Shown: positions 1 through 11,630 of the stretch, piece after piece | Position numbering within the stretch: position 1 is the stretch's first letter | How the letters are laid out: each line of letters begins with the position of its first letter | NCBI GenBank assembly: GCA_949316235.1 | Contig: OX438751.1 | Coordinates: forward strand, 16,864,801 to 16,928,800 | Origin: Oegoconia quadripuncta | Lineage: Eukaryota > Arthropoda > Insecta > Lepidoptera > Autostichidae | Direction: 5' to 3' | DNA: 64,000 bases | Notes under the pieces: model-generated | What the model was told of the DNA's origin: nothing | Seen by the model: only the letters and a program-made list of their open reading frames with translations | The model's database searches: none | Program-made: the position numbers and the translations under genes

Positions 1-385
1 AAAAACATAAAAGGACCTAGAATTGATCCTTGAGGCACTCCCATTTTCACAAAGGATCCTGAAGATTTTTCCAGATTTACTTGAACTTTTTGAATTCTAT
101 TTTCTAAATAAGAAGTTAATAAGTCGAGGGCTTTGCCGTGCACCCCATAATGTTCTAATTTAAATAAAAGCGTTTTGTGATCCACACAATCGAATGCTTT
201 TGAAAGATCGCAAAACACACCGATTGCATCGCTGCGATCTTCCCAGGCATTATAAATATTTTTAATTAGAGTTACACCGGCATCCGTTGTCGAGCGACCG
301 TTAGTGAAGCCAAACTGTTTATCATGTAGTAGTCCATTTGTATTGAAATGACACAATATTTGACCCAGAATATGAATATGTATAG
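1..385 (-). mobile_element. 5'-truncated non-LTR retrotransposon, reverse transcriptase fragment
   Basis: Translating the minus strand from about 385 down to 1 gives a continuous stretch of reverse transcriptase: NGLLHDKQFGF (the QFGF block before motif A), then IGVFCDLSKAFDCVDHKTL (motif A with its catalytic Asp), then GVPQGSILGP (motif B). Motif C (xADD) would lie beyond the left edge. The order and wording fit Jockey/CR1-type insect LINEs. No in-frame RT sequence is convincing above about 385, so the copy is probably 5'-truncated there, as is usual for LINEs. The upper boundary is approximate. It is a repeat copy and not a host gene. Confidence 0.85.
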
Positions 386-444
386 GTATTATTTCATTGT
401 CATGTACGTGCAATTGCCAAAGTTTGTCGGGTTATGTTAGACCT

Positions 445-555
445 TATATAATAAAACCTTTTTAACAAAAAATACATTTTATATTACATATTACATACAT
501 TAAAAAGATTTTTTGAAGTCGGTTGTATTTTTTGTAAAAAAGGTTTTATTATATA
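445..555. repeat. Inverted repeat, 31-nt arms
   Basis: Arms at 445-475 and 525-555 are reverse complements with one mismatch and enclose 49 nt. The enclosed part ends in TTTTTGAAGTCGGTT, a motif that recurs at 29,029 and is common in lepidopteran repeats. It is probably a foldback MITE remnant. No TSD was identified. Confidence 0.6.
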
Positions 556-2454
556 TGTGTACTCGTATTATATTATTGTTTTGTTGTTGAAGCAATAAAA
601 AAAAACTCTCCTTTCATGTAAAATAGTATCTTAAATGTCAACTCAAGTTGGATCTAAATCTTAAGATCACTTTATACGTATAATACGGTTCTTACTAACA
701 CAAATCCATTTTGATTTAAATACCTAATTGTTTCATTGGCATTTCATGGTCATGGAGAAATTTCAAATTCAGAATAGTTTCCGAACATGAAAATCCTACA
801 CTTATACAAACATAATAAAAAAATATCAACATTGGGCTTGCTCGTGTGTACCAATATACATACTACCTACCTAAACTAGTATTATAGTATATGTAGAGCG
901 AATGAAATGCAAGCAAACAACCTATTTCAACTCAATGCGCACGCTTCCTTTTCAGAATATTTTGCTTTCAGTTTTATGTGGGTTTATTTATACTAGATTT
1001 ATTAATACGTATCTATAGTAGGGTTTAAATTTCACATACAGGATGTTTTAAGTACTCTTAATCCTTAAACCATCGATAGTGTTACTTGAGATCATTTCAT
1101 TTCCTTATTTTTTTTATGTAAATAATATACTTCCCGTGTGCTTATAAAAAAAGTACTTTTTAGTGTTTTTTTTACATTAAACTTCATTGTACGGTTTTTT
1201 ATATACTTTTTAATACCATGTGTAATATTTTTTTTATAATTTCTGGATTTAATGAAACGTAGTCAAGTAACACTAATGCTACGTGGTTTACCTAAGGCTT
1301 ACCTAATACACCCTGTATATTCGTAAGTACTGTCAGTAGTGAAAGCACACTTACATACGTCATAATGACGTCACGAGTGACGCCACAAAAAAGAGGTAAG
1401 TGTCATTCTATGGAACTTGCTGACTATGTAAACAAGACGATCTCAGGTCTCTGTGATATCTACTTATTTTAAACCGATTTCAAAAATGAGGAGGTTCTCA
1501 ATTCGATCGTTTGTATTTTTCTTTTTACTTTCGGTATTTTATTATTCGATATGGTTTGATATAAGTAAAGGAGTAAGCAAGTCTCAAGAGGCAAGCCCAT
1601 CATTAGTAAATTCATTATTCAGAGACAATTTCAATACGTTGGTTTGTTTACATAGTAGCAAATTCCATAGAATGTTAGTTTATTGCAGCGAATGCGACAA
1701 CATCAAATGAAATTGATATATCTGTCATCTGTGCCATGGTGATATTATTGTTTAATAAGGTAAAAATTTGAATAATTACTACTTAATCGAGGCCCAACAA
1801 ATATACTATAAAGTAGTAGTTGTCAAACTTAAAAATTCAACATAAGATACAATAATATCATTGAATTTCAAATTAAATCTATTAAAAAATAGGACTCAAG
1901 CATTTGTCTGTCAGTCAGTATGTCCAAGCTCATAACGCTTCGGAAAGGGAAATCATATTGTGTAATCTGTTTTCTATTTCGTAGTTTGATTTCCTATTTT
2001 GTTGGGTTGCTTTGAAAATAATTTGATATAATAGAAGTGTAACTGTACAATTAATGTACCAATAATAATATGCCACTCGGGAAGATAGCAGGTGCTAATA
2101 GCAGGTTTACCTGTAAAAGTATCTGCTTATAAAAGTATTTTGATTGTAATAATCCAACAAACCAACATCCTAACCTTCTCTGTACCCAATGTAACTTTGA
2201 ACATTAAATATATTCTTATTCTGTGGAAGACAGAAACGTAATTTGACCAAACGAAAATTCTTCTTGGCATTGACTTATGAGCGCTCTATCGTCGGCTCTC
2301 GACGGTTTAATTTTGTAAGCTCGTGCATACGTTGAATATCAATTTAAACCAACTGAGTTCGTAGCGTAAGCATTGTGTACGCATTTTAAACCATACTACC
2401 TAAGAAAGAAATCGGTAGTATTGAGTAATTAGTTTACTCATATATTCATATTAA
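556..2454. other. No gene recognised
   Basis: AT-rich non-coding DNA. A fragment at 1471-1515 (AAACCGATTTCAAAAATGAG followed by GAGGTTCTCAATTCG) resembles a widespread lepidopteran repeat end. The 85-codon ORF beginning at 1453 runs through it and has no recognisable domain, so I do not call a gene. Confidence 0.5.
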
Positions 2455-2700
2455 TAACTAGATTTCCACCCGCGGCCTCTTTTGCGTGGAATAACGTTAT
2501 CGCGGATATGTTTAATTTGTGTATCCCGCGGGAACTCCTTATCAGGGTAAAAAGTAATTGTTGTTTTAATCCAAAGTATATTTTATTGATAGGTATATCA
2601 AATTTCATCCAAATCCGTTCCTCCGTTTCGCCGTGATTGAGCAACAAACAAAGAAACATCCAAACTTTCGCTTTTATAATATTAGTTAGATTAGATATAT
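2455..2700 (+). repeat. Interspersed repeat family A, copy 1
   Basis: It starts with CTAGATTTCCACCCGCGGCC and contains ATCAAATTTCATCCAAATCC and CGCCGTGATTGAGCAACAAA. It ends with ACTTTCGCTTTTATAATATT followed by AGTTAGATTAG. The same order of blocks occurs at 16,856, 32,689 and 49,204, and inverted at 24,236. It is a common short lepidopteran repeat, SINE-like in length, without a visible Pol III promoter. The 91-codon minus-strand ORF here is a shadow. Confidence 0.75.
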
Positions 2701-4688
2701 TATATAATAACACATTTCACGCATAACGTAAGCAAGGAGGTATCCATACTCAATACCTACATAGGTGTACCGGACATTATATTGCAAATACTTTATTGAA
2801 TCGATAAAATTAAGTAATTGAAACTTCCAAAGACTAACTAATTACACTGTTCAAAGTCAATTGACATCTGACCTAAATCTGCATTTGAATAAGAGCCGGG
2901 CTCTGTCTTCGACAAGTTTAGCTCAATCGCAACTCCATCTTAATAATTCCAATCTCGTAGTTTGAATGTAAACAGAGCTGCAGAGGGATTAGAGTAGAGT
3001 GGTGATTTGACAAAGTTTCCCTACTAGGCTTGGCAGCTGCTGCCGGCCTCAGATAGCATCGGGCTCTTGAACCACCCATTCAATGTGGAAACTGGGACAA
3101 ACAGATTTGACACATAGGAATGAATGTCTACTTAGACTATTTCTTCCAAATGCCAAATGAATGGATTAGTTTTAGATATCTTCAAATCTACCTCACCTTA
3201 AAACAAATTTCTTCGAGATTAAGACGGTATCGACCCTACATGCACGCTACGGGTTGGCAACGTTGCACATTCCGTAATATTTCCACGTTTTTCGAAAATT
3301 CTACTTTAATATTATAAAATTGGCGCGATTAAACTTTACTCATAATAAATGTACTTAATTTGTAATCGTTTTTACTTATTACCAATTTGTATGTACAACA
3401 TCTTCAAACGTCGCGCTTCAAAAATACTGAAATTGTTGAAAATTCGTATTCGGTGCCCTCCAAAATACTTTCTAATTGATTGGTTGCCTTACCTGTGAAA
3501 TTACCACCAAATTCAAATTATCGGATAAATAATTATAGTCGTGTACAAATAGAAAATTCAGATACGACGGTATTTGATTATGCAAAAAACCTTACCGACC
3601 TAGGTAAACTTCTACTTTTACCAAATAAATGTAAAAAAATATCTTACTCTACTCGGAGCTTTACAAAATTGTTGTTACAGATAGAGCGCAATCTTGAATA
3701 GCTAGTAATGCATTCCGATCCCCAATCTATCTCATCCGACTCATAAAACTTTTCGAAGGCAATCGCAAGGATCGAGTTTGTCCATAAGTTTTTCTTCGAG
3801 CTATACGTACGAGTCTCGTATTTGCCCCAATTTTATCAACCAGGATAAGTCACAAGCTAGAGATATTCTATCGAATACCACATCATTGCAGCGAGCAATA
3901 AACGCTACATTTACTCTTCGGCTGTTTTAAAATTAAATGAAATACGTAAGCCATGCCTCGTTAGAGCCTTCGCCGCCTCGTTAGCCTTATTAACAGAATG
4001 AGTCCTGCACAGCCTCAGTGAATAAAGTTTTTCACACTGACCCAAATGCACGTGTCCGTAGGATATTCAGTTCTCTCAATCTGTGAAAGAGATGTAGGTA
4101 CCTTACTTTTAGGCTACGATATTTATGAATAAATATTTATTACTCTAATGATTCATTCACTAATAGTAAATCACATTACAACATCAACAGCTAATATTAA
4201 TACCTACTAGTCCACGCTTATTTTTACAAGCTTTTATCTATGTTGCAATGTTCGTATGTAAGTAGGTAAGTCGTCAGTTTCAAAATTTGCTAACCATTTT
4301 TCAACCATTAGCTGGTATTTAATTGAGATAAAATTTAGAATATTTATGTAAGTTCGGTTACAATGCAATATTATGAAACTATCGAGCTGATCTGATGATG
4401 GAGCTGGGATATAGGGAGTGGAACTCCCTGATGGAAAATGGCAAGATAGTTGAATTTGGGTTAGTTTATTTTGTTACCATGAACACATTCCATTACACAT
4501 GATGAGGAGGGTCTGAAGATGGAGCCAGAAGAATGCCACTGAAATTTCTTGATGGACTTTATTGTACTAGAATAATGTGTGATAATATGATGAAGCTTGT
4601 TTTTAAAAACATTTTTAATGTAGAACTTTTTATTATAATAACTGTTGTGAAGCGCTTAATTTTATGATCTTATGTGTATTAGTATCTA
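2701..4688. other. No gene recognised
   Basis: AT-rich sequence with short ORFs of 60-73 codons that have no recognisable motif, splice context or codon bias. I see no tandem or inverted structure. Confidence 0.4.
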
Positions 4689-4830
4689 AGGCCCGTATTA
4701 ATAAACCGTTCTCAAGATTGATATGGCCTCAAGTTGACACTTGAGAATCTGTTGCACATTAAATCAGCTTCAGGAAAAATGGTCTTGAGACTGAGACGCG
4801 ATCTCAATCTCAAGAACCATTTATTAATAA
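4689..4830. mobile_element. MITE family B, copy 1 (about 140 bp)
   Basis: Left end GGCCCGTATTAATAAACCG followed by TTCTCAAGA; right end TCTTGAGAACCATTTATTAA. The termini are inverted repeats. Two further copies lie at 31,399 and 56,141 and share the GGGCCGTATTAATAAATCG terminus and the internal GTCAACTT block. There is no coding capacity, so it is probably a non-autonomous DNA transposon. The superfamily cannot be assigned. Confidence 0.7.
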
Positions 4831-6057
4831 TAAGCTTGTCAACGAATAAGGAAGTCTATTTTCACCAATCTAGTTGTCACATCGATTTGAAAATGGATGT
4901 CAATATAATAATATGAAGTAATGGAACCTTTCAATGGCTAAACCCACTAAGTTTGGGCTCGTTTTAATTTGTAGTGTCGAGCCCTGTAACTTGGTGAGTA
5001 CTTTAACTTTTCTGCTCATTAATCGACACTACTGAGTTTTTCCAACGATCAATCACGTGGGAGTTGTACTAGAGTCACTATTTTATTTCACATTATGTTG
5101 TATTAGCAGGTATAAACATTTGTAACTGTTGGGATCAAGAAAAAGTTCTAAATTCAATTAAAAGTCGTGCATGACTGAAATTTTCATTATTTCCCTGAAC
5201 AACTTCCAAATTAGCGCACGAAGCAGGTATGGGCACGCACGTAACATCTCTCCCGTGTTGTTTTAAATGTGGTTCCTGTGAGATCACTTTCTAATTTACT
5301 TCTCGCGACACATGTTATTTGTGACTTTAATGGTAATGTGAAAAATTTCCTTGTTACAAAATAAATTGCTCTTTACGCCAGTGGTTTGCAAAAAGTCAGG
5401 GGCAATGGTGTATAGAAGTCTCTATTCTATAAGGGGATTGTATATACTATATATTATATAATAGTTAAACTAGAGCTCAATTTCAGTAAATATCAATAAT
5501 TATTAAAATCGGTTAAAAATATCGGACATATTACCAAACATCAGTTGTAGACGGTCAAAGCCAAACATACTTTATCAATGAAAAATACATAAGTAAATAT
5601 ATTGTTTATTATTGTACAATAAAATTTTATTTCTTATCGCAATTAATTCGCAATCTTTCGAATTTCGAATTAAAATTTAGATTTAATCAAAATCTGTACA
5701 TTTAATTAACGAAATAAACTTCACTTATAAGAACATTTTTCCTTTTAATACCTTTGAATTTTCACCTATTATAAATTCAAATAAGTCAATAAGAGGGTCC
5801 TTTGTAATTTTCATTTCTTCTTCTCCTCTATATTCCGATGAAAATGAAGACGTATTAGAGGTGTAATATTCTCGCCAAACGAATGAATGCTGATTTTTTT
5901 TTTGTGCGACTTTGTAATGGTAAGTTTTTAACCTCCCACGAAAAGCGAAGAAAAAGCGTGTTGTGCCTGGTGTTGTGTATCCAGCTTTGTTTGGATATAT
6001 CTCAGTAATGCGTGGTTTGATTTTGTATGTGGAGTGCGGTTTATTTTTTTTCTTGAT
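4831..6057. other. No gene recognised
   Basis: AT-rich unique-looking DNA. No domain, tandem repeat or inverted repeat was found. Confidence 0.4.
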
Positions 6058-6116
6058 TTACTGGATACGCGTTTGACCACAATCTCACCTGATGGAAAGT
6101 GACGATGTGGCCACTT
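6058..6116 (-). repeat. LINE 3'-tail fragment
   Basis: CTGGATACGCGTTTGACCAC followed by AATCTCACCTGATGGAAAG is the reverse complement of the 3' UTR that follows the degenerate LINE ORF at about 26,140-26,185. A further inverted piece occurs at about 27,130. It appears to be a solo 3' end, as left by a severely 5'-truncated copy. Confidence 0.55.
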
Positions 6117-6486
6117 TTTGGTGTGATATTGTCGAGGGTTTTCCCATTTTTTTAATTTAAAATTCCACTCACTAATATATTCTTGACCATGTTTGTTGGA
6201 AATTGGTTAAGCCGTTTCGAAGAAGTTTATAGTTTTTAATACAGTTGGTTTGATCTATCCGGATGATATACCATTTGTTTCTTCGGGGGTTTTCTAAATT
6301 TTCAATTTATAGTTATTGGAACTACGGCTGTATGTCTAAGATTTTACACCCACAAGTGCATGGGCGACAGTAATCACTTTTCATCAGGAGACTTGTTTGC
6401 TCGTTTGACTTAAAAAATAATTTATCCGTGAGTTAATTTAGGGAGCGCGGGCGTGTGTCATGCTGATAAATAATTACAAACTACAT

Positions 6487-6740
6487 AACGTCACGCCCTC
6501 TATCCACATGGGGTGGTGAGAGATACCCCAAATATTAGCGTTGGGGTATTCCAAATATTCAAAGTTTAATGCCTGAAATAACATTTCGAAATATACAGAA
6601 ATGCACAACTGACAGAGCGTAAGCCCATCGCCTTTAAAATATACAAATCTTTAGATGTTGTTTTGTGGGAAGTCCCTTAGTCGCTCATGACGACACCCAC
6701 GGGAAGATACGGATTAATTCTATTCATTATACGTGCCGAA
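6487..6740 (+). repeat. Interspersed repeat family D, copy 1
   Basis: Blocks in order are AACGTCACGCCCTCTATCC, CATGGGGTGGT, GTAAGCCCATCGCC, GTGGGAAGTCCCTTAGTCGC and GACACCCACGGGAAGATACG. The same order appears at 34,978-35,810, where another element interrupts it. It is a common lepidopteran non-coding repeat. Confidence 0.65.
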
Positions 6741-7678
6741 ACGACACATGAGTGAAATGAGTATTAAAATAATCCATAGCATAGAAAATTTTATCGCACT
6801 AGAAAGGCGTATTTCAAACATTCAAGTACTCTTATTCCATAAATTATTTACTAAGATTGTTTTATCACTCGCTCTAGGTGCAACGACCATAATCCCACCA
6901 AGACCATAATCATCCAGATAGATAATGATTTTTGTTTGTAAAATTTGATTTGATTTGATTTGAAAGCGTTAGAAAGAAAAGGGATATTGCAAAATAATAA
7001 TCCTTCCCGAGCACAATGTCATTATCGCAAATCTTTCCTTGATTTAGTGTACATAGCGTACAGCTAACATAACCAACTTTAACATTTTTTAAACTACTGC
7101 TTGTTCATAAATAAATTTTCGCCTGAGAAGAACAAGCAAGAAACTCCAAGAGTTGGTTTTTTAGAACAGGTTTTTATATTACAACAGGCACAGTTAATTG
7201 TAAAAGAGCCTTATGTAATACTAGCAGCTGCCCGCGACTTCGTCCGCGTAGACTACATGAATCAACACTTTATTACTTTCCCACGGGAATACATTCAGCA
7301 GAAAAATTACCATGTAGAGTTTATCTCAAACAGGAAAAGACCCTGGGCAGATAACAGGTATGTGGAACCATCGTATGTATTCCAAAAAACCTAAATAACG
7401 ACACCAATGTCGATTTTGTTTTGATTTACCCTATCTCATCCCCTTTGACTTCGACTTGGACTACGACTTCGACTTCGACTACGACAACGACTTCGACTTC
7501 GACTTCGACTTCGACCTCGACTTCGACCTCGACCTCGACCTCGGCCTCGACCTCGACTTCGACTTCGACCTCGACTTCGACTTCGAGTACGACTACGCCT
7601 TTTGCTTCGAGTCGAAAGTACTCGAAATGTCCAAGATATACTGTTTTTTCATACAAACTTCGCACCCCTGTTTCACCC

Positions 7679-8936
7679 CTTTGACTATGACTTTGACTAA
7701 AACTTTGACTATGACTTTGACTATGACTTTGACTACGACTTTGACTATGACTTTGACTATGACTTTGACTATGACTTTGACTATGACTTTGACTATGACT
7801 TTGACTATGACTTTGACTATGACTTTGACTATGACTTTGACTATGACTTTGACTATGACTTTGACTATGACTTTGACTATGACTTTGACTATGACTTTGA
7901 CTATGACTTTGACTATGACTTTGACTATGACTTTGACTATGACTTTGACTATGACTTTGACTATGACTTTGACTATGACTTTGACTATGACTTTGACTAT
8001 GACTTTGACTATGACTTTGACTATGACTTTGACTATGACTTTGACTATGACTTTGACTATGACTTTGACTATGACTTTGACTATGACTTTGACTATGACT
8101 TTGACTATGACTTTGACTATGACTTTGACTATGACTTTGACTATGACTTTGACTATGACTTTGACTATGACTTTGACTATGACTTTGACTATGACTATGA
8201 CTTTGACTATGACTTTGACTATGACTTTGACTATGACTTTGACTATGACTTTGACTATGACTTTGACTTTGACTATGACTTTGACTTTGACTTTGACTTT
8301 GACTTTGACTTTGACTTTGACTTTGACTTTGACTTTGACTTTGACTTTGACTTTGACTTTGACTTTGACTTTGACTATGACTATGACTTTGACTATGACT
8401 TTGACTTTGACTATGACTTTGACTATGACTTTGACTATGACTTTGACTATGACTTTGACTATGACTTTGACTTTGACTATGACTTTGACTATGACTTTGA
8501 CTTTGACTTTGACTTTGACTATGACTTTGACTTTGACTTTGACTTTGACTTTGACTTTGACTTTGACTATGACTATGACTATGACTTTGACTTTGACTTT
8601 GACTTTGACTTTGACTATGACTTTGACTTTGACTATGACTATGACTTTGACTATGACTTTGACTATGACTTTGACTATGACTTTGACTATGACTTTGACT
8701 TTGACTATGACTTTGACTATGACTATGACTTTGACTATGACTTTGACTATGACTTTGACTATGACTTTGACTATGACTTTGACTTTGACTTTGACTTTGA
8801 CTATGACTTTGACTATGACTTTGACTATGACTTTGACTATGACTTTGACTATGACTTTGACTATGACTTTGACTATGACTTTGACTATGACTTTGACTAT
8901 GACTTTGACTATGACTATGACTTTGACTATGACTTT
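7679..8936. repeat. TTGACT/ATGACT hexamer array (12-bp dominant period)
   Basis: About 209 hexamers in unbroken phase. The main unit is TTGACTATGACT, with stretches of pure TTGACT (for example around 8281-8375) and rare ATGACT doublets (about 8190, 8575). The run from 7741 to about 8189 is nearly perfect. Four of six reading frames contain no stop because of the unit itself: MTLT and DFDY on plus, VIVK and SHSQ on minus. The 512- and 529-codon ORFs therefore do not support a protein. Confidence 0.95.
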
Positions 8937-9150
8937 GAGCCTTCGACTTTCAGCCTTCGACTTTGAGCCTTCGAATTTGAGCCTTCGTCTTTGAGCCTTT
9001 GACTTTGAGCCTTCGACTTTGAGTCTTCGACTTTGAGCCTTCGACTTTGAGCCTTCGACTTTGAGCCTTCGAATTTGAGCCTTCGACTTCGAATTTCGAA
9101 TTTGAATCTTCGACATTGACTCTTCGACTTTGACTCTTCGACTTCGACAC
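8937..9150. repeat. 14-bp tandem array, first block
   Basis: The unit is CTTTGAGCCTTCGA with scattered substitutions (CAGCC, GAGTC, GAATTT). It adjoins the hexamer array directly and shares the TTCGACTTTGA core, so it probably grew out of the same seed. Short minus-strand ORFs (SKSKAQSRRLKVEG every 42 bp) are artefacts of a 14-bp unit read in triplets. Confidence 0.85.
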
Positions 9151-11546
9151 CAATTTGAATTTGTGATTTCAACCCCTACCACTATCGCAACCCGTAAGGG
9201 GTTAGCTTCAAAATAAATGTCATTTTCGCAATCAACGTCCCAAAAAACCTAAATAACGACACCAATATAGACTTTTTTGGTATCATCCTCCACCCCTATC
9301 TCACCCCTAGAGGGTTGGCTTAAAATAAATGTCATTTTCATAATCAACATCCCAAAAAACCTAAATAACGACACCAATATCGAATTTATGGTTTCACCCC
9401 CCATTTCACACCCCAGGGGGCTGTTTTTCGAAAAATCTCAACTCACCCTTATCTCATTCTCTAACCCCAAGGGGTTAGCTTCAAAACAAATGGCATTTTC
9501 GTAATCAACGTCCCAAAAACCTAAATAATGACACCAATATTGACTTTTTGGTATCAACCCCCACCCCTATCTCAACCCCAGAGGGTTAACTTAAAATAAA
9601 TGTCATATTCATAATTAACATCCCATAAAATCTAAATAACGACACCATTATCGATTATATGGTATTAACCCCCATTTCACACCCCAGGGGGTTGTCCAAT
9701 ATAGACTTTTTTGGTAGCAACCCCCACCCCTATCTCAACCCTAGAGGGTTAACTTAAAATAAATGTCATTTTCATAATCAACATCCCATAAAACCTAAAT
9801 AACGACACCAATTGATTTTATGGTTTTAACCCCCATTTCACAACCCAGGGGGTTGTTTTTCGAAAAATCTCAAAACACGTATTAGCTTATTTGTTCCTAG
9901 GAGTACTCTTGCGAAGTTTCAAGTCGAAAATAGTCAAAATGTCCAAGTTATACTGTTTCTTCATACAAACTTCCCACCCCTGTTTCACCCCCTTAATGGG
10001 TGAATTTTGAAAAATCGTTTCTTAGTGCTCCCCTAGACCTCGTAAGGAACCTACGTGCCAAATTTGGAAACTCTATTCACCCCTTTGACTATTACTATGA
10101 CTTTGACTAAAACTTTGACTATGACTTTGACTATGACTTCGACTATGACATTGACTACGACTTTGACTTTGACTATGACTTTGACTATGAATTTCTCTTT
10201 TCGACTTTGAGTCTTCGACTTTGAGTCTTCGACTTTGAGCCTTCGACTTTGAGACTTCATCTTTGAGCCTTCATCTTTGAGCCTTCGATTTTGAGCCTTC
10301 GACTTTGAGCCTTCGACTTTGAGCTTTCGACTTTGAGTCTTCGACTTTGAGTCTTCGACTTTTAGACTTCGACTTTGAGCCTTCGACTTTCAGCCTTCGA
10401 CTTTGAGCCTTCGAATTTGAGCCTTCGTCTTTGAGCCTTTGACTTCGAGCCTTCGACTTTGAGTCTTCGACTTTGAGCCTTCGACTTTGAGCCTTCGACT
10501 TTGAGCCTTCGACTTTGAGCCTTCGACTTTGAGCCTTCGAATTTGAGCCTTCGACTTTGAATTTCGAATTTGAATCTTCGACATTGTCTCTTCGACTTTG
10601 ACTCTTCGACTTCGACCCCAATTTGAATTTGTGATTTCAACCCCTACCACTATCGCAACCCGTAAGGGGTTAGCTTCAAAATAAATGTCATTTTCGCAAT
10701 CAACGTCCCAAAAAACCTAAATAACGACACCAATATAGACTTTTTTGGTATCATCCCCCACCCCTATCTCACCCCTAGATGGTTGGCTTAAAATAAATGT
10801 CATTTTCATAATCAACATCCCAAAAAACCTAAATAACGATACCAATATCGATTTTATGGTTTCAACCCCCATTTCACACCCCAGGGGGCTGTTTTTCGGA
10901 AAATCTCAACTCACCCTTATCTCATTCTCTAACCCCAAGGGGTTAGCTTCAAAACAAATGGCATTTTCGTAATCAACGTCCCAAAAAACCTAAATAATGA
11001 CACGAATATTGACTTTTTTGGTATCAACCCCCACCCCTATCTCAACCCTAGAGGGTTAACTTAAAATAAATGTCATATTCATAATCAACATCCCATAAAA
11101 TCTAAATAACGACACCATTATCGATTATATGGTTTTAACCCCCATTTCACACCCCAGGGGGGTGTCCAATATAGATTTTTTTGGTAGCAACCCCCACCCC
11201 TATCTCAACCCTAGAGGGTTAACTTAAAATAAATGTCATTTTTATAATCAACATCCCATAAAACCTAAATAACGACACCAATATCGATTTTATGGTTTTA
11301 ACCCCCATTTCATAACCCAGGGGGTTGTTTTTCGATAAATCTCAAAACACGTATTAGCTTATTTGTTCCTAGGAGTACTCTTGCGAAGTTTCGAGTCGAA
11401 AATAGTCGAAATGTCCAAGTTATACTGTTGCTTCATACAAACTTCCCACTCCTGTTTCACCCCCTTAAAGGGTGAATTTTGAAAAATCCTTTCTTAGTGC
11501 TCCCCTAGACCTCGTAAGGAACCTACGTGCCAAATTTGGAAACTCT
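8941..11546 (+). repeat. Higher-order tandem duplication, about 1.47-kb unit
   Basis: 8941-10,074 is repeated at 10,381-11,546. The offset is 1440 at the left, becomes 1468 after a 28-bp (two-unit) gain in the 14-bp array, and is about 1472 at the right end. Both copies end in CGTAAGGAACCTACGTGCC followed by AAATTTGGAAACTCT. The first copy is then followed directly by a new CACCCCTTTGACTA array, and the second by the terminal (CAGT)n. Unit 2 has only about 120 bp of TTGACT array where unit 1 has about 1.26 kb. Confidence 0.85.
10196..10618. repeat. 14-bp tandem array, second block
   Basis: Same CTTTGAGCCTTCGA unit as at 8937, here longer. From 10,381 onward it aligns unit by unit with the first block. 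Confidence 0.85.
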
Positions 11547-11630
11547 AGACCCAGCGGTTTGGCCTGTGCGTTGATATGTCAGTCAGTCAGTCAGTCAGTC
11601 AGTCAGTTTCTTCCTTTATATATTTAGAAG

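Larger units (their letters stand above)
7219..11630 (+). repeat. Short interspersed repeat expanded to about 4.4 kb
   Basis: The left end (CTAGCAGCTGCCCGCGACTT, 7221) and the right end (GCGTTGATATG, (CAGT)n, TTCCTTTATATATTTAGAAG, to about 11,630) are the ends of a familiar lepidopteran repeat that is normally a few hundred bp long, from recall. Here the interior has grown into nested tandem arrays: TTCGAC hexamers (7447-7610), TTGACT/ATGACT hexamers (7679-8936), 14-bp repeats (8937-9150 and 10,196-10,618) and repeated CACCCCTATCTCAACCC / CCTAAATAACGACACCAAT blocks. A segment of about 1.47 kb is present twice. Long ORFs inside are by-products of stop-free repeat units. Confidence 0.8.

Noticed and set aside
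1453..1710. 85-codon ORF with a hydrophobic segment
   Set aside because: It overlaps a dispersed repeat end, and the hydrophobic run is what AT-rich DNA gives by chance.
7456..9182. 512-codon plus-strand and 529-codon minus-strand ORFs
   Set aside because: They are open only because the TTGACT/ATGACT unit has no stop in four of six frames. Composition is pure MTLT or VIVK, with no start context or flanking coding sequence.
8927..10650. Lys/Arg/Ser-rich ORFs (SKSKAQSRRLKVEG repeats)
   Set aside because: A 14-bp unit read in triplets gives a 14-residue period in any open frame. They overlap each other in several frames.
11578..11608. CRISPR-like short repeats (CAGT)n
   Set aside because: A simple tetranucleotide run at the end of a dispersed repeat. 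There are no spacers, and the genome is eukaryotic.
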